64,000 nucleotides of DNA. Origin: CAVYTF01 sp963708205 (GTDB lineage: Bacteria > Bacteroidota > Bacteroidia > Chitinophagales > Chitinophagaceae). Below, one piece after another: positions 8,328-16,163 of this stretch. The DNA lies in assembly GCA_963708205.1 (NCBI GenBank), contig OY970196.1, forward strand, positions 2,294,001-2,358,000. The letters run 5' to 3'. A program made the translations under genes and the position numbers. Each line of letters opens with the position of its first letter. Positions within the stretch are counted from its first letter, which is position 1. Below the pieces are notes generated by a model. It was not told the DNA's origin. It did no database searches and worked only from the letters and a program-made list of their open reading frames with translations.

Positions 8328-9341
8328 TTATAAAGTCGTTAAGAATTTCATTACATCAACGCCATCAGCGTAATCATTTAATGTTGGTGATTGACTTTTT
8401 CCGAAGGGAATAAAATTTTTTCCAACAATGCATTGCTTTCCAACAATGCATTGCACACTTTCATTATTTTCTAAATTTTTTTTAATTGCATTTTCATCTT
8501 CATAATATTCATAAAAGACTTGACTCACCGGAGAAAACAAAGAAGCATTTTCTGATAAAATAACTGCGCCGCTGTTGAGGTACATTTTATTATTCATGAT
8601 CAATAATGCAAGCTGGTAATCAAAATTATTTCTGTATTTGTGATGATCTAAAAAGTAATCATACTTTTTTAGATCATTCAGCAAAGGCAAAAAATCATAG
8701 AATTGCGGCACATATAATTTGGTAACATTTCTGCAGCCAAGCCCGAAATATAATTGCATGTCATCTGCAAGCAAATTCAATTCTTCTTTCTTTTCATTAC
8801 CGCTCAAAATGGCTGCAGACGTACGATTGCGGCGAATGATATTTGGATATTTACCGAAGTAATATTGAAAATATCTTCCAGAATTATTGCTGCCTGTTGC
8901 AATGTATGCATCGCAGCCTTTCAGGTTTTCAGCGTAAGAAATAAAATTTTTTGTTTCATCATTCCATTCAATTATTTTATTGGTTAAATGTTTTAATAAA
9001 ACAAGATCTTTGGATGAAGGTTTGATGGCGATTTTATTTCCTGAAATAAAAACACATAGAAAATCCTGGAAACCAACCAGCGGAATATTGCCTGCCATTA
9101 CTACACCAAAATTTTTTGGAGAAATATTTTCTTTGATGTTGTAATTTTTTATCCAGCCTTCTAATTTTTCTTTTTCTAAAAGTTCTTCAGCTATATTTTT
9201 TACAGACAGATCAACAAATTCAGGAATGAACCAGGCATTTTCATACGATGCTTTTTCTTTGGCAGCCTTCCATGTATCATCATCACTCATCATATAATTT
9301 CCCAATTGCACCAGCAAATCAATTCGTTCTTGTAAATTCAT
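8328..9341 (-). CDS. Acyl-CoA reductase (LuxC/aldehyde dehydrogenase-like)
   Basis: Proteins of this family reduce activated acyl groups to aldehydes with NAD(P)H. The 337-residue protein has the aldehyde dehydrogenase-type fold: AGNIPLVGFQDF near 83-94, a nucleotide-site stretch IAIKPSS near 105, TGSNNSGRYF near 149, and the likely catalytic cysteine Cys203 in GLGCRNVT. It is divergent from a ferredoxin gene with a 53-bp shared promoter region, an arrangement I recall from many Bacteroidota, which suggests a shared redox role. The C-terminal part contains a perfect duplication of six residues (QCIVGK twice) from an 18-bp tandem repeat. The physiological substrate cannot be read from the sequence. 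Confidence 0.8.
   Translation of the reverse strand: MNLQERIDLLVQLGNYMMSDDDTWKAAKEKASYENAWFIPEFVDLSVKNIAEELLEKEKLEGWIKNYNIKENISPKNFGVVMAGNIPLVGFQDFLCVFISGNKIAIKPSSKDLVLLKHLTNKIIEWNDETKNFISYAENLKGCDAYIATGSNNSGRYFQYYFGKYPNIIRRNRTSAAILSGNEKKEELNLLADDMQLYFGLGCRNVTKLYVPQFYDFLPLLNDLKKYDYFLDHHKYRNNFDYQLALLIMNNKMYLNSGAVILSENASLFSPVSQVFYEYYEDENAIKKNLENNESVQCIVGKQCIVGKNFIPFGKSQSPTLNDYADGVDVMKFLTTL
8419..8454. repeat. 18-bp perfect tandem duplication inside the acyl-CoA reductase gene
   Basis: The unit TTTCCAACAATGCATTGC occurs twice back to back (8419-8436 and 8437-8454). It keeps the frame and doubles the peptide QCIVGK near residues 297-308. Confidence 0.95.
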
Positions 9342-9359
9342 CTTAGAGTATTAATTTTG
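9330..9359 (+). promoter_or_regulatory. Promoter of the ferredoxin gene
   Basis: TTG at 9330-9332, a 19-nt spacer and TAATTTTG at 9352-9359 match the Bacteroidota consensus exactly. The start of transcription would be near 9366, about 29 nt before the ATG. A TAGTTTTG on the opposite strand at 9366-9373 could serve the divergent acyl-CoA reductase but lacks a well-placed TTG. Confidence 0.7.
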
Positions 9360-9394
9360 AATTGGCAAAACTATCTTACAAAAATTAAAATTAT

Positions 9395-9742
9395 ATGGCA
9401 ATAAAAATAACAGAGGAATGTATTAATTGTGGTGCATGCGAACCTGAATGTCCGAACAATGCAATTTATGAAGGTGGCGTGGAATGGGCGATGGCAGACG
9501 GAACAACAGTAAAAGGCCCGGTTAATTTAATGGATGGAAAAACCGTTGATGCGAACGAGCATTTTGAACCCATCGCAACAGATATTTATTACATCACACC
9601 AAACAAATGCACAGAATGCCAGGGCTTTCATGAAGAGCCGCAATGCGCTGCCGTTTGCCCTGTTGATTGTTGCGTACCTGATGAAATGTACCGAGAAACG
9701 GTGGAAGATCTATTGGCAAAAAAAGAAAAATTGCATCTTTGA
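9395..9742 (+). CDS. 4Fe-4S dicluster ferredoxin
   Basis: This is a 115-residue cytoplasmic electron carrier. The first cluster motif is CINCGACEPECP (CxxCxxCxxxCP). The second is split by an insertion typical of Alvin-type ferredoxins: CTECQGFHEEPQCAAVCP. Both sets of four cysteines are intact, so two [4Fe-4S] clusters are expected. It is transcribed away from the acyl-CoA reductase gene and ends at its own terminator. The partner oxidoreductase is not identified. Confidence 0.93.
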   Translation: MAIKITEECINCGACEPECPNNAIYEGGVEWAMADGTTVKGPVNLMDGKTVDANEHFEPIATDIYYITPNKCTECQGFHEEPQCAAVCPVDCCVPDEMYRETVEDLLAKKEKLHL

Positions 9743-9874
9743 TTTTCATTAATAATGTGCAAAAATTATTCTAAAGAATACTTGCACTTATAGAATAAAT
9801 GTTTTAGTTTTAATGCAAATAAATGTTGCTGCAAATGGCAACATCAGTAACGGCGGGTGATATTTTCCGTCAAC

Positions 9875-9910
9875 AAAGGTGAAGGATGAAAATGCTTCAC
9901 CTTTCTTTTT
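9875..9910 (+). terminator. Terminator after the ferredoxin gene
   Basis: AAAGGTGAAG (9875-9884) pairs perfectly with CTTCACCTTT (9895-9904) around a 10-nt loop and is followed by CTTTTT. The next gene starts only 13 bp later. Confidence 0.8.
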
Positions 9911-9922
9911 ATAAAAAAAATC

Positions 9923-10372
9923 ATGAAAGAACTTTGCATTATCCTAATCATCTTTATCTCGTCCTGTAATCAAACAAACAGAAATACTACAACCGATAGT
10001 AATGCTGTAATGCAGGCTGACAAAGACTTTTCTGCATTGTCGCAAAGGCATGGAATGCGATATGCTTTTCTTCAATACATTGATACGACCTGTGTTTTGC
10101 TGCGTGCAAATCACAACCCGTTGAAACGTGTGCGCGCAGAACAGTTTATAGAAAACATAAACGATTCATCGTTCACGCTTTCATGGGATCCTGACACTGC
10201 CATCATCAGCAAAGGCGGCGAGCTTGCTTATACTTATGGCACTTATCATCTCGAACCAAAAGATACTTCAGCGCCTGAAGACGGAACGTATGTTACCATT
10301 TGGAAAAAACAAAATGATGGCTCATGGAAGTTTGTACTTGATTCCGGTAATCCTGGATTGAGTAAAAAATAA
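9923..10372 (+). CDS. Lipoprotein with NTF2/SnoaL-like (DUF4440-type) fold
   Basis: This 149-residue protein is probably an outer-membrane or periplasmic lipoprotein: it has a short hydrophobic N-terminus ending in FISSC, a lipobox with Cys15. The rest resembles DUF4440/SnoaL-like proteins: an early helix (AVMQADKDFSALSQRHG) and a final strand pair with the typical TIWKKQNDGSWKFVLDSGNP. Members bind or turn over small molecules or act in unknown ways; no catalytic residue is evident. A second NTF2-like protein lies at 21292-21726, and the two share the late motif (K)xNGEWK/NDGSWK. Confidence 0.75.
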   Translation: MKELCIILIIFISSCNQTNRNTTTDSNAVMQADKDFSALSQRHGMRYAFLQYIDTTCVLLRANHNPLKRVRAEQFIENINDSSFTLSWDPDTAIISKGGELAYTYGTYHLEPKDTSAPEDGTYVTIWKKQNDGSWKFVLDSGNPGLSKK

Positions 10373-10438
10373 AAGCTTTCTCAATTTATCTTTCCAGTCA
10401 TTTAATTTTTATTTCTTTGCCATGAATAATTTTTTCGC

Positions 10439-11422
10439 ATGAAGAAAAAAATTGCGCTTGTTACAGGCGGTTACAGCGGCGAAGCAGAGATAAGTTATAA
10501 AAGTGTAATCACTGTAGCAGATAATATTGACAAGGAAAAATTTGATGTCTATAAAATAGACATCACGCAAAACGGATGGAATTATATTGATGAAGAAGAA
10601 AAAAAAGTTGCTGTTGATAGAAGTGATTTTTCTATAAATATCACGGGCAAAAAAATAATGTTCGATGCGGTGCTTATGTGCATTCACGGCACGCCAGGGG
10701 AAGATGGAAAGTTGCAGGGATATTTTGATATGCTCCACATTCCTTACACAAGTTGCGATGCTGCAACTTCTGCGCTTACATTCAATAAAAGATTTACTGT
10801 TGCTGTTGCTGCCTTTGCGGGTATTCATGTTGCGCGTTCTGTTTTATTGATAAAAAATAATTTCACAAATGCAGAAGCATTAATAAAAGATCTTACATTT
10901 CCTGTGTTTGTAAAGCCAAACAATGGCGGCTCAAGTATTGGAATGTCTAAGGTTAATGATCATTCCGAAGAAATAGGACTTGCGCTCGACAAAGCTTTTA
11001 AAGAAGATGACCAGGTGTTGGTGGAAGAATTTATAAAAGGAAGAGAATTTACGATTGGTGTTTTTAAAACAAAAAATAAGATCATCACTTTGCCGATAAC
11101 AGAAATAATTTCTAAAAAAGAATTTTTTGATTTTGAGGCAAAATATCTTGGCGCGAGTGAAGAAATAACGCCGGCAAAAATTGATGAGAATATTTCGGAT
11201 GCAATAAGAAGTGAGGCAACTAAAATTTATGCAACACTCAATTGCAAAGGCATTGTGCGCATAGATTTTATTTATGATGAAGAAAAAAAATTGCCTTATA
11301 TATTGGAAGTAAACACCGTGCCCGGACAAAGCGAAGCGAGCATTGTTCCGCAGCAGGTAAAAGCAATGGGATGGTCGCTGAAAGATTTTTATACCGCTGT
11401 TATTGAAGAGGCATTTTTATAA
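10439..11422 (+). CDS. ddl: D-alanine--D-alanine ligase
   Basis: The enzyme joins two D-alanines with ATP for peptidoglycan precursor synthesis in the cytoplasm. The 327 residues match the usual length. Features seen: the N-terminal GGYSGEAEISYKS (normally GG.S.E...S), CIHGTPGEDGKLQG, the ATP-grasp glycine loop KPNNGGSSIGMSKV near 160, EEFIKGREFTIGV, and the metal-binding end RIDFIYDE...ILEVNTVPGQSEASIVPQ. A possible -7 element TTTCTTTG lies at 10412-10419. A PASTA-domain gene follows after 65 bp, so both may serve the cell wall. Confidence 0.95.
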   Translation: MKKKIALVTGGYSGEAEISYKSVITVADNIDKEKFDVYKIDITQNGWNYIDEEEKKVAVDRSDFSINITGKKIMFDAVLMCIHGTPGEDGKLQGYFDMLHIPYTSCDAATSALTFNKRFTVAVAAFAGIHVARSVLLIKNNFTNAEALIKDLTFPVFVKPNNGGSSIGMSKVNDHSEEIGLALDKAFKEDDQVLVEEFIKGREFTIGVFKTKNKIITLPITEIISKKEFFDFEAKYLGASEEITPAKIDENISDAIRSEATKIYATLNCKGIVRIDFIYDEEKKLPYILEVNTVPGQSEASIVPQQVKAMGWSLKDFYTAVIEEAFL

Positions 11423-11487
11423 CCGCAACAATTTTACATTAATTTTTAATGCTTATTTTTTATTTTCATCTTTCATAAAATAAAAAC

Positions 11488-12303
11488 TTGTTTCAAAATC
11501 TTACCAAAAGATCATTCATTGTTAATCTTTTAATTGCTGTTGCAGCAGCATTGCTGCTTGTTGCAGGCTTCTTTTTTTCTTTGTCATGGATAACAAATCA
11601 TGGTGATGAAAAAGAAGTGCCTGCTGTCACAGGAATGAATGTTGACGCGGCTATCAGCCTTTTGCAGTCAGACGACTTCAATGTTTCTGTGCAGGATTCT
11701 GTTTACATAGATACAGCATCAAAAGGTTCTGTTGTAAGACAATCACCAAAGCCGGATGAACTTGTAAAAAGCGGTCGCACTATTTATCTTACCATCAACC
11801 GCAGCGTTGCGCCGTTGGTTGATATGCCGGATCTTCGCGGGTTTTCTTTTTTAAGCGCGCAGTTGTATTTGCAAACATTAGGATTAAAACTAGGTGATAC
11901 TACTTATACGCCTGACATTGCCAAAAATGCTGTGAAAGATCAGTTGCTCAACGGGCAACCAATTGCACCCGGTACACAAGTAAATATGGGCAGCGTTATC
12001 AGCCTTGTTTTGGGCGATGGTGTAAGTGATGATGTGATGGAAGTGCCCGACCTGCAGGGAATGTCACTCTCAGAAGCGCATCAATATCTTGCAACGATGA
12101 ATGTTAGTCTCGGCGCAGTCGTTGCTGATCCTGATGTACGCGATACGGCTAATGCATTTGTGTATAAACAAAGTCCCGCGCCTTTTGTAACAGATGAAAC
12201 AGGAGCAATGAAAAAAAACAAGATCAGCCCGGGACAAGTGGTAGATGTATGGCTGAGTGTACAGGCGCCTCCGCCGGACAGTACGCAAACAATCAATCAA
12301 TAA
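11488..12303 (+). CDS. Membrane-anchored protein with three PASTA domains
   Basis: This 271-residue protein has one N-terminal membrane segment (about residues 11-33) and an outside part made of three PASTA repeats: about 40-107 (VPAVTGMNVDAAISLL), 112-176 (MPDLRGFSFLSAQLYLQ) and 181-258 (VPDLQGMSLSEAHQYL). PASTA domains bind peptidoglycan or muropeptides. Unlike PASTA kinases it carries no kinase domain, as is usual for these short Bacteroidota versions. The only reasonable start is a TTG at 11488, because a stop codon lies in frame 12 bp before it and the membrane helix follows at once. It sits between ddl and a rhodanese gene 15 bp downstream. Confidence 0.85.
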   Translation: MFQNLTKRSFIVNLLIAVAAALLLVAGFFFSLSWITNHGDEKEVPAVTGMNVDAAISLLQSDDFNVSVQDSVYIDTASKGSVVRQSPKPDELVKSGRTIYLTINRSVAPLVDMPDLRGFSFLSAQLYLQTLGLKLGDTTYTPDIAKNAVKDQLLNGQPIAPGTQVNMGSVISLVLGDGVSDDVMEVPDLQGMSLSEAHQYLATMNVSLGAVVADPDVRDTANAFVYKQSPAPFVTDETGAMKKNKISPGQVVDVWLSVQAPPPDSTQTINQ

Positions 12304-12318
12304 TTTAAAAATAGTTCG

Positions 12319-12630
12319 ATGAAAAATATTACTGTTGAAGAATTAAAAATGAAGATGGATGCAGGAGAAAAAATTCACCTGCTTGATGTGCGCGAAAATG
12401 ATGAACGTGCAGAATATAATATTGGCGGAACGCATGTGCCGCTTGGCAAAATACAATCTTTAATGCTGGATGATATTGAAGATTGGAATAAAGGAGATGA
12501 AATAATTATTTATTGCAGAAGTGGTAAGCGCAGCGGCACTGCTGCATTATTTCTCGAGCAGCTTGGTTTTACAAATACAGAAAATCTTGTTGGCGGAATG
12601 AATGCATGGAAAGAAAGAATTGATAAGTAA
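12319..12630 (+). CDS. Rhodanese-like domain protein
   Basis: This is a single-domain rhodanese of 103 residues. The active-site loop is CRSGKRSG with the persulfide-forming Cys66, preceded by LLDVRENDERAEYNIGGTHVPL, the usual second motif. Such small cytoplasmic proteins carry sulfur as persulfide; the acceptor is unknown here. It lies 15 bp downstream of the PASTA gene and is probably co-transcribed. An AT-only hairpin (AATTCAT/ATGAATT at 12653-12670) lies downstream, without a T run. Confidence 0.9.
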   Translation: MKNITVEELKMKMDAGEKIHLLDVRENDERAEYNIGGTHVPLGKIQSLMLDDIEDWNKGDEIIIYCRSGKRSGTAALFLEQLGFTNTENLVGGMNAWKERIDK

Positions 12631-12681
12631 AAAGATAGTGTGTAAGAAAAACAATTCATGTTAATGAATTCAATTTATAAA

Positions 12682-14310
12682 TCACACTTGCCACACGCCG
12701 CTTTTCATTTCTTCCATCTTTGCATTATTATTTGCTGCGTTAATTGCTTCACTTATTAATGTTCTTGTTTGCGCGGGATCAATGATATCATCAACCCATA
12801 ATCTTGCGGCAGCATAATAAGGTGTTGTTTGTTTTTCATAAGAGTTTTTTATTGTATCAAGCAATGTTTTTTCATCTTCAGCGCTTACTTCTTTGCCCTT
12901 TGCTTTCATACTTGTCACCTGGATTTGCAGCAATGTTTTTGCAGCCTGTTCGCCACCCATCACAGCGATCTTTGCACTTGGCCAAGCATAGATAAATCTT
13001 GGTCCGTAAGCTTTACCGCACATCGCGTAATTGCCCGCTCCATAAGAGTTTCCAATGATCATCGTAATTTTCGGAACAACAGAATTCGCCACTGCATTCA
13101 CCAGCTTTGCGCCATCTTTTATTATGCCTGAATGCTCGCTTCTGCTGCCAACCATAAAGCCTGTAACATCCTGCAAAAAAATGATGGGAATGCGTTTCTG
13201 GTTGCAGTTCAAAATAAATCTTGCTGCTTTATCCGCGCTGTCATTATATATCACGCCGCCAAGCTGCATTTCGCCCTTTTTATTTTTAACAATCAGTCTT
13301 TGATTGGCAACAATACCGACACTCCATCCATCAATTCTCGCATAGCCGCAAACAATTGTTTTACCATAATCTTTTTTAAATTCATCAAACTCAGAATCGT
13401 CAGCAATGCGTTCTATTATTTCAACAATATCATAAGGCTTCGCATTTTTCTCCTGCATGATGCTGTACAATTCTTCTTCATTTTTTTTTGGCGGGAGAGA
13501 AGCAATGCGGTTGAACTTTGCTTTAGGATTTTCACCAATCCTGCTGATCATTTTTTTTACTTCATCCAAACATTCCTGCTCTGTTTTAAATTTATAATCC
13601 GCAATGCCGCTGATCTCTGTATGCGTTACTGCGCCGCCTAAAGTTTCATTGTCAATATCCTCGCCAATCGCGGCTTTCACTAAATATGGACCGGCTAAAT
13701 AAATGCTTCCGTTGCCTTCCACCATCAAGGTTTCATCACTCATTATCGGCAGGTATGCGCCACCTGCAACACAGGCGCCCATCACCGCAGCGATCTGCGT
13801 AATGCCCATCGCGCTAATGCGCGCATTGTTATAAAATATTCTTCCAAAATGTTCTTTATCAGGAAAAATTTCATCCTGCATCGGAAGAAAAACTCCTGCA
13901 CTGTCAACCAGATAAATGATGGGCAAATTATTTTCCATCGCTATCTCCTGCATGCGCAAATTCTTTTTTCCTGTTATCGGAAACCATGCGCCTGCCTTCA
14001 CTGTTTGGTCATTCGCAACGATCACGCATTGCCTTCCGCTGATGTATCCAACACCTGCAACAGTGCCGCCCGCAGGACATCCTCCATATTCTTCATATAG
14101 CTCAAAGCCAGCGTACGCGCCTATTTCAGCGAACACAGAATTTTTATCAATCAAATATTCTATCCGCTCTCTTGCCGTTAATTTATTCTTCTCATGCTGT
14201 TTATCTATAGATTTTTTTCCGCCGCCGAGTTTTATTTTTTCAAAGCGCTGCCTCGCTTCACTTACCAATAACTTCATCCAGTCTTCGTTCCTGTTTTGTG
14301 GAATGTTCAT
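12682..14310 (-). CDS. Acyl-CoA carboxylase, carboxyltransferase (beta) subunit, methylcrotonyl-CoA type
   Basis: This subunit transfers a carboxyl group from carboxybiotin to an acyl-CoA. The 542-residue protein has both crotonase-like halves: the N-terminal half with VDSAGVFLPMQDEIFPDKEH and GACVAGGAYLPIMSDE, the C-terminal half with FLQDVTGFMVG, IGNSYGAGNYAMCGKAY and MGGEQAAKTL. The FPDKEHFGRIFYN stretch is typical of methylcrotonyl-CoA or geranyl-CoA carboxylases in leucine or isoprenoid breakdown rather than of propionyl-CoA carboxylase, but the substrate is an inference. The biotin carboxylase/biotin carrier partner is not in this window. It stands alone and converges on the rhodanese gene. 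Confidence 0.92.
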   Translation of the reverse strand: MNIPQNRNEDWMKLLVSEARQRFEKIKLGGGKKSIDKQHEKNKLTARERIEYLIDKNSVFAEIGAYAGFELYEEYGGCPAGGTVAGVGYISGRQCVIVANDQTVKAGAWFPITGKKNLRMQEIAMENNLPIIYLVDSAGVFLPMQDEIFPDKEHFGRIFYNNARISAMGITQIAAVMGACVAGGAYLPIMSDETLMVEGNGSIYLAGPYLVKAAIGEDIDNETLGGAVTHTEISGIADYKFKTEQECLDEVKKMISRIGENPKAKFNRIASLPPKKNEEELYSIMQEKNAKPYDIVEIIERIADDSEFDEFKKDYGKTIVCGYARIDGWSVGIVANQRLIVKNKKGEMQLGGVIYNDSADKAARFILNCNQKRIPIIFLQDVTGFMVGSRSEHSGIIKDGAKLVNAVANSVVPKITMIIGNSYGAGNYAMCGKAYGPRFIYAWPSAKIAVMGGEQAAKTLLQIQVTSMKAKGKEVSAEDEKTLLDTIKNSYEKQTTPYYAAARLWVDDIIDPAQTRTLISEAINAANNNAKMEEMKSGVWQV

Positions 14311-14710
14311 TCGTGCGATCGTTTAATTACAAAGAAATGAAATTAATTGTTGCAGGGAAAAGAAGATGTTGAAAAGGATGCGTATAAATTAAAAAATAGC
14401 AACTGAAATATTCATCAGCGTGATAAGAGTTTTGTGCAGAGAGGAGATTTTTTGGATTGATATCAAAAGAAAAAAAACCTGTATCGTTTCTTTTGAAATT
14501 GGATATCATTTCAATTAAAAGCTTGTATGGATCTTTTTTAAACTGAAGTATTTTTTTCCTGAATTGATATAATTCCTTTTTAAAAAGGACTAAAAATATT
14601 TTAAAGTTGTATGTTTTTCTATAAAATGCTATTGGTACAAATGCTGTCCGCGTGTACACCGAAATTATCCAGAGTTATATTTTATAAAAATTTTGTAGGG
14701 GGTGATTAAC

Positions 14711-14749
14711 AAAAGGCTTCATGATAATTCATGAGCCTTTTTTGTTTTT
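14711..14749 (+). terminator. Orphan terminator-like hairpin
   Basis: AAAAGGCTTCATGA pairs with TCATGAGCCTTTT (one bulged base) around four bases, followed by a T-rich run on the plus strand. No plus-strand gene precedes it in the preceding 2 kb, so what it terminates is unclear. Confidence 0.6.
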
Positions 14750-14832
14750 AGAATGTAAGTAAATTGTTTTTTGAGTGAGATGCTCCGACAAACAGAATAA
14801 AAAAGGAAGTTTTTTTTATTTAATCTTTATCG

Positions 14833-14848
14833 TAATATTGCAATATTA
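14833..14848. promoter_or_regulatory. ArsR operator overlapping the arsR promoter
   Basis: TAATATTGCAATATTA is a perfect 16-bp palindrome ending 10 bp before the arsR ATG. It resembles the AT-rich inverted repeats bound by ArsR/SmtB repressors. Its left half, TAATATTG, is also one mismatch from the TAnnTTTG -7 element with a T run at -33 spacing, so repressor binding would block transcription. Confidence 0.7.
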
Positions 14849-14858
14849 GATTATAAAA

Positions 14859-15188
14859 ATGGGAGCGACAAAAACAGAACATTTTACGGACAAACAAAAT
14901 GCTATTGCTACACTTACAAAAGCTTTAGGACATCCGGCAAGAATTGCCATCATGGAATATTTAATTAAAGTGGACACTTGCATTTGCGGCGACATTGTAA
15001 ACGAATTACCACTTGCACAACCCACCATTTCCCAACACTTGAAAGAACTTAAGAACGCAGGATTGATCAAAGGCGAGATCGAAGGAAATACAGTTTGCTA
15101 TTGCGTTGACGAGAAAGCAATTGGCAAACTTCAAAATTATTTTACAGGCATTTCAAACAAATTAGAAAAGAAAAACAATTGTTGTTAA
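14859..15188 (+). CDS. arsR: ArsR family arsenite-responsive repressor
   Basis: This is a 109-residue winged-helix repressor of the arsenic cluster. It has the ArsR/SmtB core LTKALGHPARIAIMEYL, the recognition helix region AQPTISQHLKELKNAGLIKG and a beta-wing (GEIEGNTVCYCVDE). The metal-site motif CIC (Cys41, Cys43) at the start of the DNA-binding region matches the CxC of classic ArsR proteins that bind As(III) and release DNA. A further Cys-Cys ends the protein. A perfect palindrome 10 bp upstream is the likely operator, so autoregulation is expected. arsM follows after 17 bp. Confidence 0.93.
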   Translation: MGATKTEHFTDKQNAIATLTKALGHPARIAIMEYLIKVDTCICGDIVNELPLAQPTISQHLKELKNAGLIKGEIEGNTVCYCVDEKAIGKLQNYFTGISNKLEKKNNCC

Positions 15189-15205
15189 TCGTAAAAAAAA
15201 TCAAC

Positions 15206-16042
15206 ATGGAAAATTCAGAACAACTAAAAGAAATCGTAAGGCAGAAGTACAGCGAAATTGCTTTACAGGATAAAGAAACCAATCAATCATCATGCTGCGG
15301 TTCGGGCTGCTGCTCAACCGAAGTGTATAATATTATGAACGACGATTACAGAGAGCTAAACGGCTACAATGCTGATGCTGACTTAGGATTAGGCTGTGGC
15401 TTGCCAACGCTATTTGCGAAAATAAAAAAAGGAGATACCGTAATTGATTTAGGCAGCGGTGCAGGCAATGATTGCTTTATAGCAAGAGCAGAAACAGGTG
15501 AAGATGGCAAAATCATTGGTATTGATTTTACACCTGCCATGATTGACAAAGCAAGAGCCAATGCTGAAAAATTAAATTATTATAATGTTGAGTTCAGGCA
15601 AGGAGACATTGAAAAAATTCCTGTATCGGCAAACGTGGCTGATGTAATTGTAAGCAATTGTGTTTTAAACCTTGTTCCCAATAAAGACAATGTTTTCAAA
15701 GAAATATTTCGTGTGCTAAAACCTGGCGGACATTTTAGCATTTCTGATGTTGTGTTAATCGGCAATCTTCCAGAGGCTTTGCGCAAAGACGCAGAGATGT
15801 ATGCAGGTTGTGTTGCAGGTGCAATACAAAAGGAAACTTATCTTGAACTCATTCAAACAAACGGCTTTAGCAACATCACACTTCAAAAAGAAAAACTAAT
15901 CAACATTCCTGATGATATTCTCAAAAATTATTTAAACGAAAAAGAATTAACCAATTTCAAAACAGGTAACACAGGCATCTTTAGTATAACAGTTTATGCA
16001 GAAAAATCTAAATCTTGCTGCGGTACAGATTGCTGCAATTAA
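15206..16042 (+). CDS. arsM: Arsenite S-adenosylmethionine methyltransferase ArsM
   Basis: The enzyme methylates As(III) to mono- to trimethylated forms using S-adenosylmethionine in the cytoplasm. The 278-residue protein has the SAM motif DLGSGAGNDCF (81-91) and GIDFTPAMIDKAR. The arsenic-binding cysteines appear as Cys152 (SNCVLNLV) and Cys202 (YAGCVAGA), 50 residues apart as in the characterised algal enzyme (from memory Cys174/Cys224), with Cys64 in LGLGCG. Extra cysteine clusters stand at both ends (CCGSGCC near 30, CCGTDCC at the end). I start it at the ATG at 15206; a frame extending back to a TTG at 15179 overlaps arsR and adds an unconserved leader. Confidence 0.93.
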   Translation: MENSEQLKEIVRQKYSEIALQDKETNQSSCCGSGCCSTEVYNIMNDDYRELNGYNADADLGLGCGLPTLFAKIKKGDTVIDLGSGAGNDCFIARAETGEDGKIIGIDFTPAMIDKARANAEKLNYYNVEFRQGDIEKIPVSANVADVIVSNCVLNLVPNKDNVFKEIFRVLKPGGHFSISDVVLIGNLPEALRKDAEMYAGCVAGAIQKETYLELIQTNGFSNITLQKEKLINIPDDILKNYLNEKELTNFKTGNTGIFSITVYAEKSKSCCGTDCCN

Positions 16043-16162
16043 GCCTTTCTGGAAAAGTACCGTAAGTTTTTCATTATAACAACTTCATTGATTGTGCTGC
16101 AACTCATCTTTGGTTTTGACCCAAAGTTTTGGATGATAAACATCATTTGGTTATTCGTATAA
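16043..16162 (+). pseudogene. 39-codon hydrophobic frame between arsM and arsC, no ATG start
   Basis: Immediately after the arsM TAA the same reading frame stays open for 39 codons and stops at 16160-16162, one base before the arsC ATG. The peptide starts AFLEKYRKF, then has one membrane-spanning stretch (FIITTSLIVLQLIF), a GFDPKF turn and a second hydrophobic end (MINIIWLFV). The composition looks like a real small membrane protein. There is no ATG, GTG or TTG near its beginning; a CTG at 16049 is the only near-cognate codon in a suitable place. It may be a small gene that lost its start, one with an unusual start, or a readthrough tail of ArsM. Confidence 0.4.
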
Positions 16163-16163
16163 A

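Larger units (their letters stand above)
14311..14858. other. 548-bp intergenic stretch: hairpins and ArsR control region
   Basis: No convincing gene is visible. A 110-codon minus-strand frame (14659-14327) opens with GTG, is lysine/phenylalanine-rich and resembles nothing I know. A 10-bp perfect inverted repeat, TCAAAAGAAA/TTTCTTTTGA, lies at 14463-14472 and 14487-14496. A terminator-like hairpin stands at 14711-14749, and the arsR promoter/operator occupies the last 50 bp. Confidence 0.6.

Noticed and set aside
12653..12670. Hairpin AATTCAT/ATGAATT between the rhodanese and carboxylase genes
   Set aside because: It has only A-T rich pairing (two G-C pairs) and no T run on either side, so it is not called a terminator.
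12804..13641. Plus-strand frames of up to 169 codons opposite the acyl-CoA carboxylase gene
   Set aside because: The minus-strand frame is a complete, motif-rich carboxyltransferase; the plus-strand frames are its shadow.
14327..14659. 110-codon minus-strand frame in the acyl-CoA carboxylase-arsR gap
   Set aside because: It starts with GTG, has low-complexity Lys/Phe/Leu composition, no recognisable motif and spans an inverted repeat. A decayed gene is possible but not supported.
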